Source of the DNA: M0027 sp021713415
GTDB lineage: Bacteria; Pseudomonadota; Gammaproteobacteria; Francisellales; Francisellaceae
DNA: 64,000 bases
Assembly: GCA_021713415.1 (NCBI GenBank)
Contig: JAKJJQ010000008.1
Span: 19,703-83,702, forward strand
Direction: 5' to 3'
In this document: positions 26,431-35,606 of the stretch, in pieces
Layout: every line of letters starts with the position of its first letter
How positions within the stretch are numbered: the stretch's first letter is position 1
The notes under the pieces: model-generated
Seen by the model: the letters and a program-made list of their open reading frames with translations, nothing else
Told to the model about the DNA's origin: nothing
Databases searched by the model: none
Position numbers and translations under genes: made by a program

Positions 26431-27939
26431 CTACTGAATATAACGATCCAATTTTCGATAACTTAAAGCTTCTGTAATATGTGGTATTTGAATATCGGAT
26501 GATTTTTCTATATCTGCTATTGTGCGCGAAACCTTTAAAATTCGATGATAAGCTCGTGCTGATAAACTTAATCGCTCCATGGCTTGATCTAACAGCTTTG
26601 CTTCGGCTTTAGCCAAATAACAAAAATGATCAATTTCAGAGCCTGATAATTGACTATTGGTACAACCTTGACGCTCTATTTGTAAATCATAAGTCATATT
26701 AACACGAGCTCTAATTGTCTCACTATTTTCATAGGTAGACTTTTGATCCGATAATAACCCTTTTGGCAAATCTGGCACTTCGATATGTAAATCAATGCGA
26801 TCTAATAAAGGCCCTGATAGCTTATTTTGATAACGCTTAACTTGTGATTCGGTACAAGAACAATTCTTTACTTGAGAACCTAGATAACCACATGGACAAG
26901 GATTCATCGCAGCAATCAGCTGAAATTTAGCGGGAAACTCTGCATTTCGATTTGCTCGTGATATGGTTATTTTACCTGATTCTAATGGTTCTCTTAATAC
27001 TTCTAAAACACTTCTGTCATATTCTGGAAACTCATCTAGAAATAAAACACCATAATGTGCAAGCGAAATCTCACCAGGTTTTGGTTGTGAGCCACCACCA
27101 ACCAATGCAACAGCTGATGCTGTATGATGAGGTGTTCTAAAGGGGCGAATAAAAAAACGCTCTGCAACTTTATAAGCACCATGAATAGAATGAATCGATG
27201 CACTTTCTAATGCTTCAGATTCAGTTAGTGGTGGCAAAATTGTATTAAGTCTACTTGCTAGCATTGTTTTACCAGTACCAGGTGGTCCCATTAATAACAT
27301 ATTATGTCTGCCTGAAGCTGATATTTCTAATGCTCTTCTTGCCTGATACTGTCCTTTAACATCTGATAAATCAATCTTTGTATCATAATAAGGCATTTGA
27401 GTACGTGAGCGTATTTTTTTTAATGGCTCAACTGTTTCTAAATGATGAATTACTTCAGATAGCGTATTTGCCTTATAAGCAGTTAAATCTTTAACTAATG
27501 AGACATCATCAGCATTAGCCGCTGGAATGATTAGTCGACTACCTGCATTGAAAGCTGCAAGTGCAAAAGGTAGCACACCTCTTATTGCACGTAATTGACC
27601 ACCTAATGCTAATTCACCAGCAAACTCATATGCTTCTAATATTTCAGTATTACATTGTCCTGAAGCTGCTAATATACCTAATGCAATAGGTAAGTCAAAG
27701 CGCCCACCTTCTTTAGGTAAATCGGCAGGTGCCATATTAATGGTAATTTTTCGCATTGGAAAACTAAAACCACTATTGATAATTGCAGATCGTACACGAT
27801 CTTTACTCTCTTTTACTGCAGTTTCAGGTAAACCAACAATTGATAGCCCAGGTAAACCATTGGATAAATGAACTTCAATAAAGACCAATGGTGCTTTCAT
27901 TGCAGATTGCGCACGAGATTTAACTGTCGCCAAACTCAT
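26431..27939 (-). CDS. comM: ComM/YifB Mg-chelatase-like AAA+ ATPase
   Basis: 502 residues. N-terminal ChlI-type domain beginning MSLATVKSRAQ and containing GLPGLSIVGLPETAVKES; AAA+ domain with Walker A GPPGTGKTMLASRL and Walker B LFLDEFPEY; C-terminal sensor-2 helices. ComM is a hexameric helicase that extends branch migration of incoming DNA during natural transformation. The start at the ATG at 27937-27939 leaves a proper AAGG distance; the ATG 9 bases upstream abuts that AAGG. Confidence 0.93.
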   Translation of the reverse strand: MSLATVKSRAQSAMKAPLVFIEVHLSNGLPGLSIVGLPETAVKESKDRVRSAIINSGFSFPMRKITINMAPADLPKEGGRFDLPIALGILAASGQCNTEILEAYEFAGELALGGQLRAIRGVLPFALAAFNAGSRLIIPAANADDVSLVKDLTAYKANTLSEVIHHLETVEPLKKIRSRTQMPYYDTKIDLSDVKGQYQARRALEISASGRHNMLLMGPPGTGKTMLASRLNTILPPLTESEALESASIHSIHGAYKVAERFFIRPFRTPHHTASAVALVGGGSQPKPGEISLAHYGVLFLDEFPEYDRSVLEVLREPLESGKITISRANRNAEFPAKFQLIAAMNPCPCGYLGSQVKNCSCTESQVKRYQNKLSGPLLDRIDLHIEVPDLPKGLLSDQKSTYENSETIRARVNMTYDLQIERQGCTNSQLSGSEIDHFCYLAKAEAKLLDQAMERLSLSARAYHRILKVSRTIADIEKSSDIQIPHITEALSYRKLDRYIQ

Positions 27940-28060
27940 CAATAACATCCTTGTTTATTATTATTGACAATATTTTAGACTTTAATATATTTTTTGAAAA
28001 CACTAACAGCTTATATTATTTATTATATAACTTATTTTTATCTTATTATGCTTAAATTAT

Positions 28061-28327
28061 TTATTTTGATTTTTTAGTTGTAGCACTTTTTTCTTTTAGT
28101 AACTTATCTAACTCTTTTTCTAAACGATCAATTTTTCCACGTGTTTTTTCTAATACTTTAACCTGACGGTCAAACTCTTCTTTAGTGACTAAGTCTAACT
28201 TTGAGAATGTACTTTGCAAAATCGTTTTAAAATTCTTTTCCATTTCTTCTTGCATACTTTTAAGCGCTGGTGGCAAAGAATCTGTAAATTTTTTTGCCAT
28301 TTCATCGAATATTTTTGTATCTAGCAT
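28061..28327 (-). CDS. ubiK: UbiK/BMFP-family ubiquinone accessory factor
   Basis: 88 residues, mostly a coiled coil. The first part (MLDTKIFDEMAKKFTDSLP) and the second (LVTKEEFDRQVKVLEKTRGK) match the BMFP domain of YqiC/UbiK, a membrane-associated trimer that assists the aerobic ubiquinone pathway. GGAGATTATA precedes the ATG at 28325-28327. Ends in a Lys-rich tail. Divergent from the PII gene. Confidence 0.88.
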   Translation of the reverse strand: MLDTKIFDEMAKKFTDSLPPALKSMQEEMEKNFKTILQSTFSKLDLVTKEEFDRQVKVLEKTRGKIDRLEKELDKLLKEKSATTKKSK

Positions 28328-28424
28328 TATAATCTCCTTTATTAAAATCAATTCATTTAATGTGTTTAAGTTTAACAACTATTCTTTCAGATAGACACTA
28401 TAATGAGAAGAAAATGGAGTCACC

Positions 28425-28763
28425 ATGAAATTAATTACTGCAATTATTAGAGCACATATATTAGACGATGTTAGAGATGCCTTAACTGAGTTTGGTGTTG
28501 GTGGCATGACTGTAACTGAAGTTAAAGGCTTTGGTAATCAGCAAGGGCATACTGAATTATATCGAGGTGCAGAATATGCTGTTGATTTTTTACCAAAAAT
28601 AAAGCTTGAAGTTGCTGTAGTAGATGAGTGGCTAGAAGATATTATTGATATGATCATTGAACATGCACAAACTGGTAAAATTGGTGATGGTAAAATCTTT
28701 ATTACACAATTAGAAGAAGTCATTCGCATTCGTACACAAGAAGTTGGTAAAGATGCTTTATAA
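28425..28763 (+). CDS. glnB: PII nitrogen-regulatory protein (GlnB/GlnK)
   Basis: 112 residues, the canonical PII length. It senses 2-oxoglutarate and ATP/ADP and signals nitrogen state. The T-loop contains the uridylylation site tyrosine (Y51 within LYRGAEYAVDFLPK), and the C-loop GKIGDGKIFI and terminal EVIRIRTQEVGKDAL are intact. No amtB or glnA lies beside it, so I cannot say whether it acts as GlnB or GlnK. GGAG precedes the start. Confidence 0.9.
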   Translation: MKLITAIIRAHILDDVRDALTEFGVGGMTVTEVKGFGNQQGHTELYRGAEYAVDFLPKIKLEVAVVDEWLEDIIDMIIEHAQTGKIGDGKIFITQLEEVIRIRTQEVGKDAL

Positions 28764-29085
28764 ATCAAATGAATATGTTGCAACTGCTATTATTTTATTT
28801 TCTATAGTAATTATATAACTGATAATTATTTCATTTTATGAATTAATTTTATGAATAAAATTCAAATGCTTATGCTAAATTGTTTAATTTTTTAATTAGA
28901 TTTTATTGCATTGAGAATACTTTAGCACATTAACTACAGCAATCTATATGCTATGGTATTAAATGTAGACCAGTGTGTTACCCCACCCCTAAGTAACTTA
29001 ATTTGATAATAATAACGATAATTGATTGAAGGTCATAATAATAAAAACAAATCAAACTTAGTCAAAGGATATGGAGGATATCACA
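28764..29085. other. Intergenic region, 322 bases
   Basis: No gene seen. It contains two copies of TTTTATGAAT (28834-28843 and 28847-28856), 13 bases apart, and ends with the GGAGG (29073-29077) ribosome-binding site of the next gene. A promoter for that gene must lie here, but I see no convincing minus-35/minus-10 pair. Confidence 0.5.
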
Positions 29086-30750
29086 ATGAGTACGCTCCTT
29101 AATGATTTATGCAGTGGTATATCAGTCAAAGAACAACGCGAACTCTACGAAGAGTTATTTACAATCTACAGCTCAAGTTCTAAAGACAAAAAGTTATATC
29201 ATGAATTACTAATAAACTACTCTAACCTATTAATGCAATTAAATTATCAAGATCGTTTAGCTTCATTAAATAAGGTTATTAAAATAGTAGAAAAACGCCA
29301 CGGAAATCCAGAAGAGCCAAACCCACTTAATATTTTTGTTAATGCTGAAGGACATTTTAGTAAACTTAAGCATGGGGCAGGGCCTTGGGTTGGTGTTGAT
29401 TTTTTTCCTGAATGGAATTATTCAAGGTTACTTGCATTGCGCTTAAAACGCCTTGCCGATGCTATTGCTCAAGCACTACACTCAGATGCTCTAAAAAATA
29501 CGATTGATAAGGCCAACCCTGCAATTTCAGCGCTAGGTATATTATGGTATGTACCAAGATTTTTAAGACACACCTCACTAATTGTTAAACATACAAAATC
29601 AGGCAATCTAGATTATACAAGAAAACATGCTTTTGAGTGGTTCAACGACTTAGCCTGGCTTGCTACAGGCACAATGACTTTTGGAATGTCGACAGGATTA
29701 TATTTAACACCCTTAACCTCGGTTTTAGGCCCTGGTGGTATTTACTTAACCGTTGCATTATATGGTTTTGATTGTCTAAATCAAGCAATCAAATCCTATC
29801 AAAAAATTCAAAAAATGAATCGAATTATAAATAAGCTAGATAATAAAATTAATAGCTTGTGTACGGAATTAAATATTAATAATGATTTAAATCTACCAAA
29901 TAGTATAAACCAGTTAAAACAAAAAAATCAATCTGAAGAACAAAGATTAAAATATTACGCAAAACTAAAAATGAATATTCCTCCTGAAAAATACCAAGCA
30001 TTAGCAAAAAGAAAAAATAATATTAAAAAACTCGAATCTGCTATTGAAATGCGAGATCGTATAAAGCTTAAAAAACGTTATACTAAACGTCAACAATGGG
30101 CTAAATTAGGTGTTGCTGCTGGTTTATTTCTTGGTATGGCTGTCTCTTTAATTGGTGGGCCTTATGCACCAATTATCGGTGCAGCAATTGTAATAGCCAC
30201 CTGTGCTGCCCAATATTATGCCAAAAACTATTATCTACCTAAAGAAGAGATACGTTTTAGCTATGACCCACTAGAAGAATTGCATAACCGCCTTACTAAA
30301 CACTGTGAAGATCAAATTGAAAAACTGACTAAAGCACTAGAAAGTGCTGAAGATGGTTCTAAAACATTTGATAATACTGAACATAAACTTCAACGTTACC
30401 AGCAAATAGAAATGCAGTTAAAGCAATGGCAAAATGCTGATACTAGAGACCCTAATCAGTTGCATCAAATAATGCAGGATATAATTCAAAGTAGTCAATT
30501 ACAAAGAAAACGTAATATTACACCATCAAGTGCTAAAGAGTTAAAAAATATCTTACGTGTATTTGATACACAATGGGAAACCAAAAGTTATAAATATGTC
30601 AACAACGATAACATCAGTGTTGAGGAGCAGTTTAAAAATAGTATTCGTAATTTTGTTGAAAATACGACTAACTATAATCCTGCTAATTATTTTAGAGAAG
30701 CACCTATGCTCATAGGAAATGACCCTCAAGCATTAATTGCTTCTTATTAA
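29086..30750 (+). CDS. Membrane-associated effector-like protein with coiled coil
   Basis: 554 residues. The first 145 are soluble and helical. Residues about 146-170 hold AISALGILWYVPRFLRH, a hydrophobic stretch ending in Arg/His that is reminiscent of hydrophobic segments in some Legionella and Coxiella Dot/Icm substrates. Further hydrophobic stretches lie at about 188-230 and 345-385, the latter Gly-rich. A coiled coil spans about 235-335 and a charged helical C-terminus follows. No signal peptide. Start set at the ATG at 29086 because GGAGG lies 8 bases upstream; the ATG at 29071 would use that Shine-Dalgarno as coding. The effector reading is inference from the pattern, not from a named family. 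Confidence 0.6.
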   Translation: MSTLLNDLCSGISVKEQRELYEELFTIYSSSSKDKKLYHELLINYSNLLMQLNYQDRLASLNKVIKIVEKRHGNPEEPNPLNIFVNAEGHFSKLKHGAGPWVGVDFFPEWNYSRLLALRLKRLADAIAQALHSDALKNTIDKANPAISALGILWYVPRFLRHTSLIVKHTKSGNLDYTRKHAFEWFNDLAWLATGTMTFGMSTGLYLTPLTSVLGPGGIYLTVALYGFDCLNQAIKSYQKIQKMNRIINKLDNKINSLCTELNINNDLNLPNSINQLKQKNQSEEQRLKYYAKLKMNIPPEKYQALAKRKNNIKKLESAIEMRDRIKLKKRYTKRQQWAKLGVAAGLFLGMAVSLIGGPYAPIIGAAIVIATCAAQYYAKNYYLPKEEIRFSYDPLEELHNRLTKHCEDQIEKLTKALESAEDGSKTFDNTEHKLQRYQQIEMQLKQWQNADTRDPNQLHQIMQDIIQSSQLQRKRNITPSSAKELKNILRVFDTQWETKSYKYVNNDNISVEEQFKNSIRNFVENTTNYNPANYFREAPMLIGNDPQALIASY

Positions 30751-30757
30751 AAAAAAA

Positions 30758-31447
30758 TTAGATTGGTAACGTATAGCTAACGTTTAAGCCAACACTATAG
30801 TACGCCAATGCATCATTTTCACTAACAGAAGTAATATCATCTGTGCTTTTACCAAATACATAATCTACATTACCAGTAACAGCTAGTCCAAAGGAGAATT
30901 GATAACCACCTGATAAACCAATCATTGGTGCAATATTCCAGTTAGAGCTATAGCTAGTACTGTAGTCCATATATTCATTAATATAACCATTATTACCATC
31001 ACGCTTTAATGTCCATTTCTGGATGTCAATACCACCTTCAGCGCCTAATAACCAACCTGAGTTAAAGATATATTTAAAGGTTGCTAATACTGGTATATTA
31101 TTCATATTTAATTTTATATCAGGGTCATCACCAAATACTGATGAAGCTTGATACTCATTGACTGCATAGGCGTATTGATAACCAACTTTACCACCAACGG
31201 TCATATTAGAGTTAATCGCATAATCATAACCAACAAATAATGCTCCACCAAGACCACCATTATAAGTCTCAGGTGAACTATTAAAATGGCTATTATTACT
31301 TACGCCATCAAGCGTTTGATCTGGTGTAAAATTTGCAGAAATCTGCCCTTGGAAAACAATACCAGATTTTGCAGGTGTTGTATCTGCAGCATATACTGAT
31401 GACATTAAAGATAATAAAGATAGTGAAATTAATAATTTTTTCATCAT
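30758..31447 (-). CDS. Outer-membrane beta-barrel paralog 1 of cluster A
   Basis: 229 residues with signal peptide (MMKKLLISLSLLSLMSSVYA), then AKSGIVFQGQISANF. Alternating strands typical of a small porin-like or OmpA/OmpW-size barrel follow, including GGLGGALFVGYDYAINSNM, FNSGWLLGAEGGIDIQKW and the last strand SVGLNVSYTLPI. Two more copies with the same landmarks lie directly upstream. It ends in Ile rather than the usual Phe/Trp, with the aromatic Tyr five residues from the end. Starts at 31447 or 31444 (adjacent ATGs, AGGG upstream). Substrate unknown. Confidence 0.8.
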   Translation of the reverse strand: MMKKLLISLSLLSLMSSVYAADTTPAKSGIVFQGQISANFTPDQTLDGVSNNSHFNSSPETYNGGLGGALFVGYDYAINSNMTVGGKVGYQYAYAVNEYQASSVFGDDPDIKLNMNNIPVLATFKYIFNSGWLLGAEGGIDIQKWTLKRDGNNGYINEYMDYSTSYSSNWNIAPMIGLSGGYQFSFGLAVTGNVDYVFGKSTDDITSVSENDALAYYSVGLNVSYTLPI

Positions 31448-31597
31448 AAAAACCCTAATTACTTGTAAAACTAGGGTAATATATATCATTATTTGCTAAA
31501 ACAAAAGAAATAAATATAATTTTTATGTAATTTTAGAAATGATAACTAATTTGAAACTTCTAATGAGGTATTTTTTAATACCTTAACACTATTGAAG

Positions 31598-32275
31598 TTA
31601 TAGTGGCAGTGTATAGCTTAAATTGATACCCAGCGTCTAAACAGCTAACGCATCGTTATCATCATCTCCATTAAGTTTCAAATTATCGGTAGAAGTACCA
31701 AATACATAGGTTAATACTCCAGTCAATGCTAAGCCATTTTGCCATTTATAACCACCAGAGATACCAACCATTGGGGCAACATTCCAGCTTGATGTTTGAC
31801 TAGTACCACCACTATAGTCATCATCTTCATCAACTTTCCATTTCTGAATATCGATACCCGCATCAGCACCAACTAACCAACCAGAGTCAAAGAAATACTT
31901 CCAAGTTGCCAGAACTGGAAACCCATACATATTTAGTTTAAATTTACCAGAGTTGTTGGCTAGGTCAATTTTTAAATAGTTAACTTCATATAAGTAGCGA
32001 TAACCTACCTTAGCACCTACTGTCATATTAGGGTTAAAAGCATAATCATAACCAATAAATACATCACCACCAATACCACCATTTCTTTCATCAGTACTAG
32101 CGCCAAGCCCATTAGCCCCATCTTGAATTTGATCGAAAGTTTGCTGTGGTGTAGCTGCAATTAAAAACTGCCCTTCAAATACTAAACCTGATTTTGCTGG
32201 TGCTTTACTTGTCATTGCATAACTTACCGAACTTAATGCAGTTGCAATTGTTGAAGTGAGTATGACTTTCTTCAT
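31598..32275 (-). pseudogene. Outer-membrane beta-barrel paralog 2 of cluster A, in-frame TAG
   Basis: Signal peptide MKKVILTSTIATALSSVSYA, then the same barrel landmarks as its neighbours (FEGQFLIA, GGIGGDVFIGYDYAFNPNM, FFDSGWLVGADAGIDIQKW). Translation stops at TAG (31637-31639) directly after DALAV. In paralog 3 the codon at this place is TGG: its end reads GALAVWTLGINLSYTLPL. Beyond the TAG, this gene continues in frame as TLGINLSYTLPL and a TAA at 31598-31600. So a single G-to-A change removes the last beta-strand (12 residues) and should block barrel assembly. It could be a fresh pseudogene, or a gene expressed only with suppression. Confidence 0.8.
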
Positions 32276-32582
32276 GGTGAGTCTCTTTAGTACTGATCTC
32301 TACTTAAAAAATCTAAACTCAATGGCAGTATAGTTAATGAACTTTAAAATAGAAAAGAAAATTTATGAACAAATTATGATGTTAAAGTTTATTTTATAAC
32401 TTTAAATAAGATTAAATAATTTAAAATCAATATAATAATTATAAAAAACATGCTTTTAGAAAATTTTTTTATAATTAATATAAAAAATGATATATTGTAG
32501 AATTAATGTAATTGAAATTTGTGCATGATCACAAAAATCTATAAAAGAGATGATATAAAAAGCATCTCTTTTAATATATAGT
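32276..32582. other. Intergenic region between cluster A genes
   Basis: No gene in 307 bases of very AT-rich DNA. It carries the hairpin at 32543-32572 at its right end and must contain the promoter of paralog 2 (minus strand). Nothing else recognised. Confidence 0.5.
32543..32572 (-). terminator. Terminator of outer-membrane paralog 3
   Basis: AAAAGAGATG (32543-32552) and CATCTCTTTT (32563-32572) form a perfect 10-bp stem with a 10-base loop. Read on the minus strand it lies just after the paralog 3 stop and ends in TTTT, a moderate intrinsic terminator. Confidence 0.7.
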
Positions 32583-33449
32583 TTATAAAGGTAAGGTATA
32601 ACTTAGATTAATACCCAGTGTCCATACAGCTAATGCGCCAGTATTTTTAATTTCTGGATCTTGATAACTACCACTATCTAAGTCACTTGGGTTTTTACCG
32701 AAGACATAACTTAAATTACCTGTTAGTGCTATACCATTTTGCCATTTATAACCACCAGTTAAGCCAACCATTGGAGCTATATTCCATTGTGAAAAAGTTT
32801 TGCTGCGACTTTGTGTTCGCCCATTATGAGTATATGAATAAGTAGAACTAACACTTAACTTCTGAATATCAATACCTGCATCAGCACCCACTAACCAACC
32901 AGAGTTAAAAAAGTAGTTCCAGGTAGCAAGAAGAGGAATACTTTGAATATTATTAAGTTTAGTTGAAGAGCTATAGCTACTAGTAGCTGGAATATCCATT
33001 TTAGATGGCACATAAATTGGCATATCTGGAGTAATTGAACCACTTGCTGGAATATTCATTTTAGGCGGTATATAAATCGGCATATCTGGAGTAACTGAAC
33101 CGCTAACAGGAGTAGTTGCAGTTGAAGTACTTTCTACATTATTTGATTCTTGTAAGTTACGATAACCAACCTTTGCACCAACTGTCATATTTGGAGTAAT
33201 AGCGAAATCATAACCAAGAAATACGCCACCACCAATACCAACATTACGATGATCTGTTGAATCATGAGTAGTTAGTATATTATAACCATTTGGCCACTGA
33301 TGAGTAACATTACTAAGACTACCAGTATGGTTTGCTGAAATCTGACCTTCAAATACTAGCCCTGTCTGTGCAGGCGCATTATTCATTGCAGCATAGCTTG
33401 TTGAACTTAAAGCTATCATAACTAGTGAGCTTAATATTGATTTTTTCAT
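32583..33449 (-). CDS. Outer-membrane beta-barrel paralog 3 of cluster A, with loop repeat
   Basis: 288 residues; signal peptide MKKSILSSLVMIALSSTSYAA. Same landmarks as paralogs 1 and 2: GLVFEGQISA, GGGVFLGYDFAITPNM, FFNSGWLVGADAGIDIQK, and final strand TLGINLSYTLPL. It is longer because residues 116-155 contain two tandem copies of a 20-residue unit (SGSVTPDMPIYIPPKMNIPA-type), in what should be a loop between strands. Good GGAGACAATAAAATG context at the start. It is the most upstream gene of the trio. Confidence 0.82.
   Translation of the reverse strand: MKKSILSSLVMIALSSTSYAAMNNAPAQTGLVFEGQISANHTGSLSNVTHQWPNGYNILTTHDSTDHRNVGIGGGVFLGYDFAITPNMTVGAKVGYRNLQESNNVESTSTATTPVSGSVTPDMPIYIPPKMNIPASGSITPDMPIYVPSKMDIPATSSYSSSTKLNNIQSIPLLATWNYFFNSGWLVGADAGIDIQKLSVSSTYSYTHNGRTQSRSKTFSQWNIAPMVGLTGGYKWQNGIALTGNLSYVFGKNPSDLDSGSYQDPEIKNTGALAVWTLGINLSYTLPL
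32985..33104 (-). repeat. 60-bp tandem duplication within paralog 3
   Basis: Two adjacent 60-base units encode residues 116-135 and 136-155 with about 16 of 20 identical residues. The units keep the pattern SGSxTPDMPIYxPxKMxIPA. Length is an exact multiple of three, so the frame is preserved. Confidence 0.85.
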
Positions 33450-33702
33450 TTTATTGTCTCCTCAAGACTTATTATATATAAAATATGTAATATATTATAT
33501 GCTATATCACATAACATCGAATTATACATAATCAACTAGAGAAATCAATAAAAATATATTAATATCTTAAATAAGATATAAAAAATATACATAAAAATTG
33601 ATTATTTTAGCCTTTAATTACCAGATCTATAAAATAATTTAGTTAAAACAACAGCATTGCTTTAGAAAGATTATATTTTGAATAAAAAGGTCTAATAAAT
33701 TG

Positions 33703-33720
33703 CTAAATAAGCCTATTTAG
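33703..33720 (-). terminator. Possible terminator of the ATP synthase operon
   Basis: CTAAATA (33703-33709) and TATTTAG (33714-33720) form a 7-bp stem with a 4-base loop beginning 8 bases after the atpC stop on the minus strand. The T-run lies some 20 bases on, so it is a weak terminator. Confidence 0.4.
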
Positions 33721-33728
33721 TAGCACAA

Positions 33729-34169
33729 CTAATGTGATTTAACTCTGCGCATTAACGCAAGTACTTGTAATCTTGCTTCAGCTTCAGCAAGCTCTAATTG
33801 AGCTTTATCAAAAAAGATTTTATCATGCTTTGATTTAGCCAATAATGCTTTTGCTCTTTCTTTTGCTTCTTTAGCGGCTTGTTCATTAACATCCATTGGT
33901 CGCTCAACAGTATCAGCTAAGATAATCACCTGATTAGGTTGAACCTCTAACATACCACCTTCTACAAAAAGAATTTTCTCATCATTATTTTCAAGCTGGA
34001 TACGTAATGCCCCTGGAGGCAGTGATGTCAACAGTTGCGTATGGCCGTACTGAACACCTAGTTCACCATCAGCACCTTTAGCAACGACTGATAGCGCTTT
34101 ACCTGAAAAAACTTCACCTTCAGGAGAAACAACACTAACTGCAATTGTTTTTTGTTTTTCATCAGACAT
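33729..34169 (-). CDS. atpC: ATP synthase epsilon subunit
   Basis: 146 residues. N-terminal beta-sandwich with VSVVSPEGEVFSGKA, GADGELGVQYGHTQLLTSLPPGALR and the FVEGGMLEVQPNQV strand; two C-terminal helices (EQAAKEAKERAKALLA; LELAEAEARLQVLALMRR) that can inhibit the rotor. Last gene of the atp operon, 20 bases after atpD. Confidence 0.95.
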   Translation of the reverse strand: MSDEKQKTIAVSVVSPEGEVFSGKALSVVAKGADGELGVQYGHTQLLTSLPPGALRIQLENNDEKILFVEGGMLEVQPNQVIILADTVERPMDVNEQAAKEAKERAKALLAKSKHDKIFFDKAQLELAEAEARLQVLALMRRVKSH

Positions 34170-34189
34170 AAGTTCAACAACCTTTTATC

Positions 34190-35566
34190 TTATAAAGATT
34201 TAGCTTTTTCAATCGCTTCATCAATGGTACCAACCATATAAAATGCTTGCTCAGGCAAGTGATCATACTCACCTTCAACAATCGCTTTAAAGCCGCGAAT
34301 AGTTTCTTTTAATGGTACATAAGCGCCAGGGTTACCAGTAAATACCTCAGCAACAAAGAACGGTTGAGATAAAAAGCGCTGTACTTTACGAGCACGAGTT
34401 ACAATCAACTTATCATCTTCTGATAACTCATCCATACCTAAAATAGCAATAATATCTTTTAGTTCTTGATAACGTTGCAGTGTTTGCTGAACACTACGTG
34501 CAACATCATAATGCTCCTGACCAACAACCAATGGATCAAGCTGACGTGAAGTTGAATCTAGTGGGTCAACCGCTGGATAAATACCTAATTCTGCAATTTG
34601 GCGTGATAATACAATCGTAGAATCCAAATGAGAGAAAGTCGTTGCAGGTGATGGATCTGTTAAGTCATCTGCAGGTACATAAACAGCTTGCACTGAGGTA
34701 ATTGAACCTGTTTTTGTTGAAGTAATACGCTCTTGTAATACACCCATTTCTTCAGCTAATGTTGGCTGATAACCTACTGCTGATGGCATACGACCTAAAA
34801 GCGCTGATACTTCAGTACCCGCTAAAGTATAACGATAAATATTATCAATAAACATTAATACATCACGATTTTCATCACGGAAACTCTCAGCAATTGTCAA
34901 ACCAGTCAATGCAACACGTAGACGGTTACCTGGAGGTTCATTCATTTGTCCATAAACTAAAGATACTTTATCTAATACATTGGATTCTTTCATCTCATGA
35001 TAGAAATCATTACCTTCACGTGTACGCTCACCAACACCAGCAAAAACAGAATAACCACTATGCTCTTTTGCAATGTTATTAATAAGCTCCATCATCGTTA
35101 CTGTCTTACCAACGCCAGCACCGCCAAAAAGACCAACTTTACCACCTTTAGCAAACGGACAGATTAAGTCAACAACTTTAATCCCCGTCTCTAAAATATC
35201 AGAACTTAATGCCTGATCTTCAAATGTTGGTGCTTTCTTATGAATTGGATCACGTCTTTGTGCATTAATTGGTCCAGCCTCATCAATTGGATTTCCCAAA
35301 ACATCCATAATACGACCTAAAGTTTCATGGCCAACAGGAACTTTGACTGGATCACCTGTATTTTTAACACTTAACCCACGTTTAAGGCCATCGGTTGCAC
35401 CCATGGCGATTGTTCTAACAATACCATCGCCAATTTGCTGTTGCACTTCAAGTGTAAGTCCTGTTTCATCTACCACTAATGCATCATACACTTTAGGAAT
35501 TTCGCTCCTAGGAAATTCAACATCAATTACCGCACCGATAACTTGATTTACTTTACCTGTTGTCAT
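34190..35566 (-). CDS. atpD: ATP synthase beta subunit
   Basis: 458 residues, the catalytic F1 subunit. Walker A GGAGVGKTVTMMELI, GERTREGNDFYHEM with the catalytic glutamate, Walker B DVLMFIDNIYRYTLAGTE, and the signature PAVDPLDSTSRQL are all present. In the DVLMFIDNIYRYT segment the usual F in DNIFRFT is Tyr twice, a conservative change. Part of the atp operon. Confidence 0.98.
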   Translation of the reverse strand: MTTGKVNQVIGAVIDVEFPRSEIPKVYDALVVDETGLTLEVQQQIGDGIVRTIAMGATDGLKRGLSVKNTGDPVKVPVGHETLGRIMDVLGNPIDEAGPINAQRRDPIHKKAPTFEDQALSSDILETGIKVVDLICPFAKGGKVGLFGGAGVGKTVTMMELINNIAKEHSGYSVFAGVGERTREGNDFYHEMKESNVLDKVSLVYGQMNEPPGNRLRVALTGLTIAESFRDENRDVLMFIDNIYRYTLAGTEVSALLGRMPSAVGYQPTLAEEMGVLQERITSTKTGSITSVQAVYVPADDLTDPSPATTFSHLDSTIVLSRQIAELGIYPAVDPLDSTSRQLDPLVVGQEHYDVARSVQQTLQRYQELKDIIAILGMDELSEDDKLIVTRARKVQRFLSQPFFVAEVFTGNPGAYVPLKETIRGFKAIVEGEYDHLPEQAFYMVGTIDEAIEKAKSL

Positions 35567-35606
35567 TTTACTTCATGCCTCTTTATTCATTCATTCAAAA
35601 CTTAGA

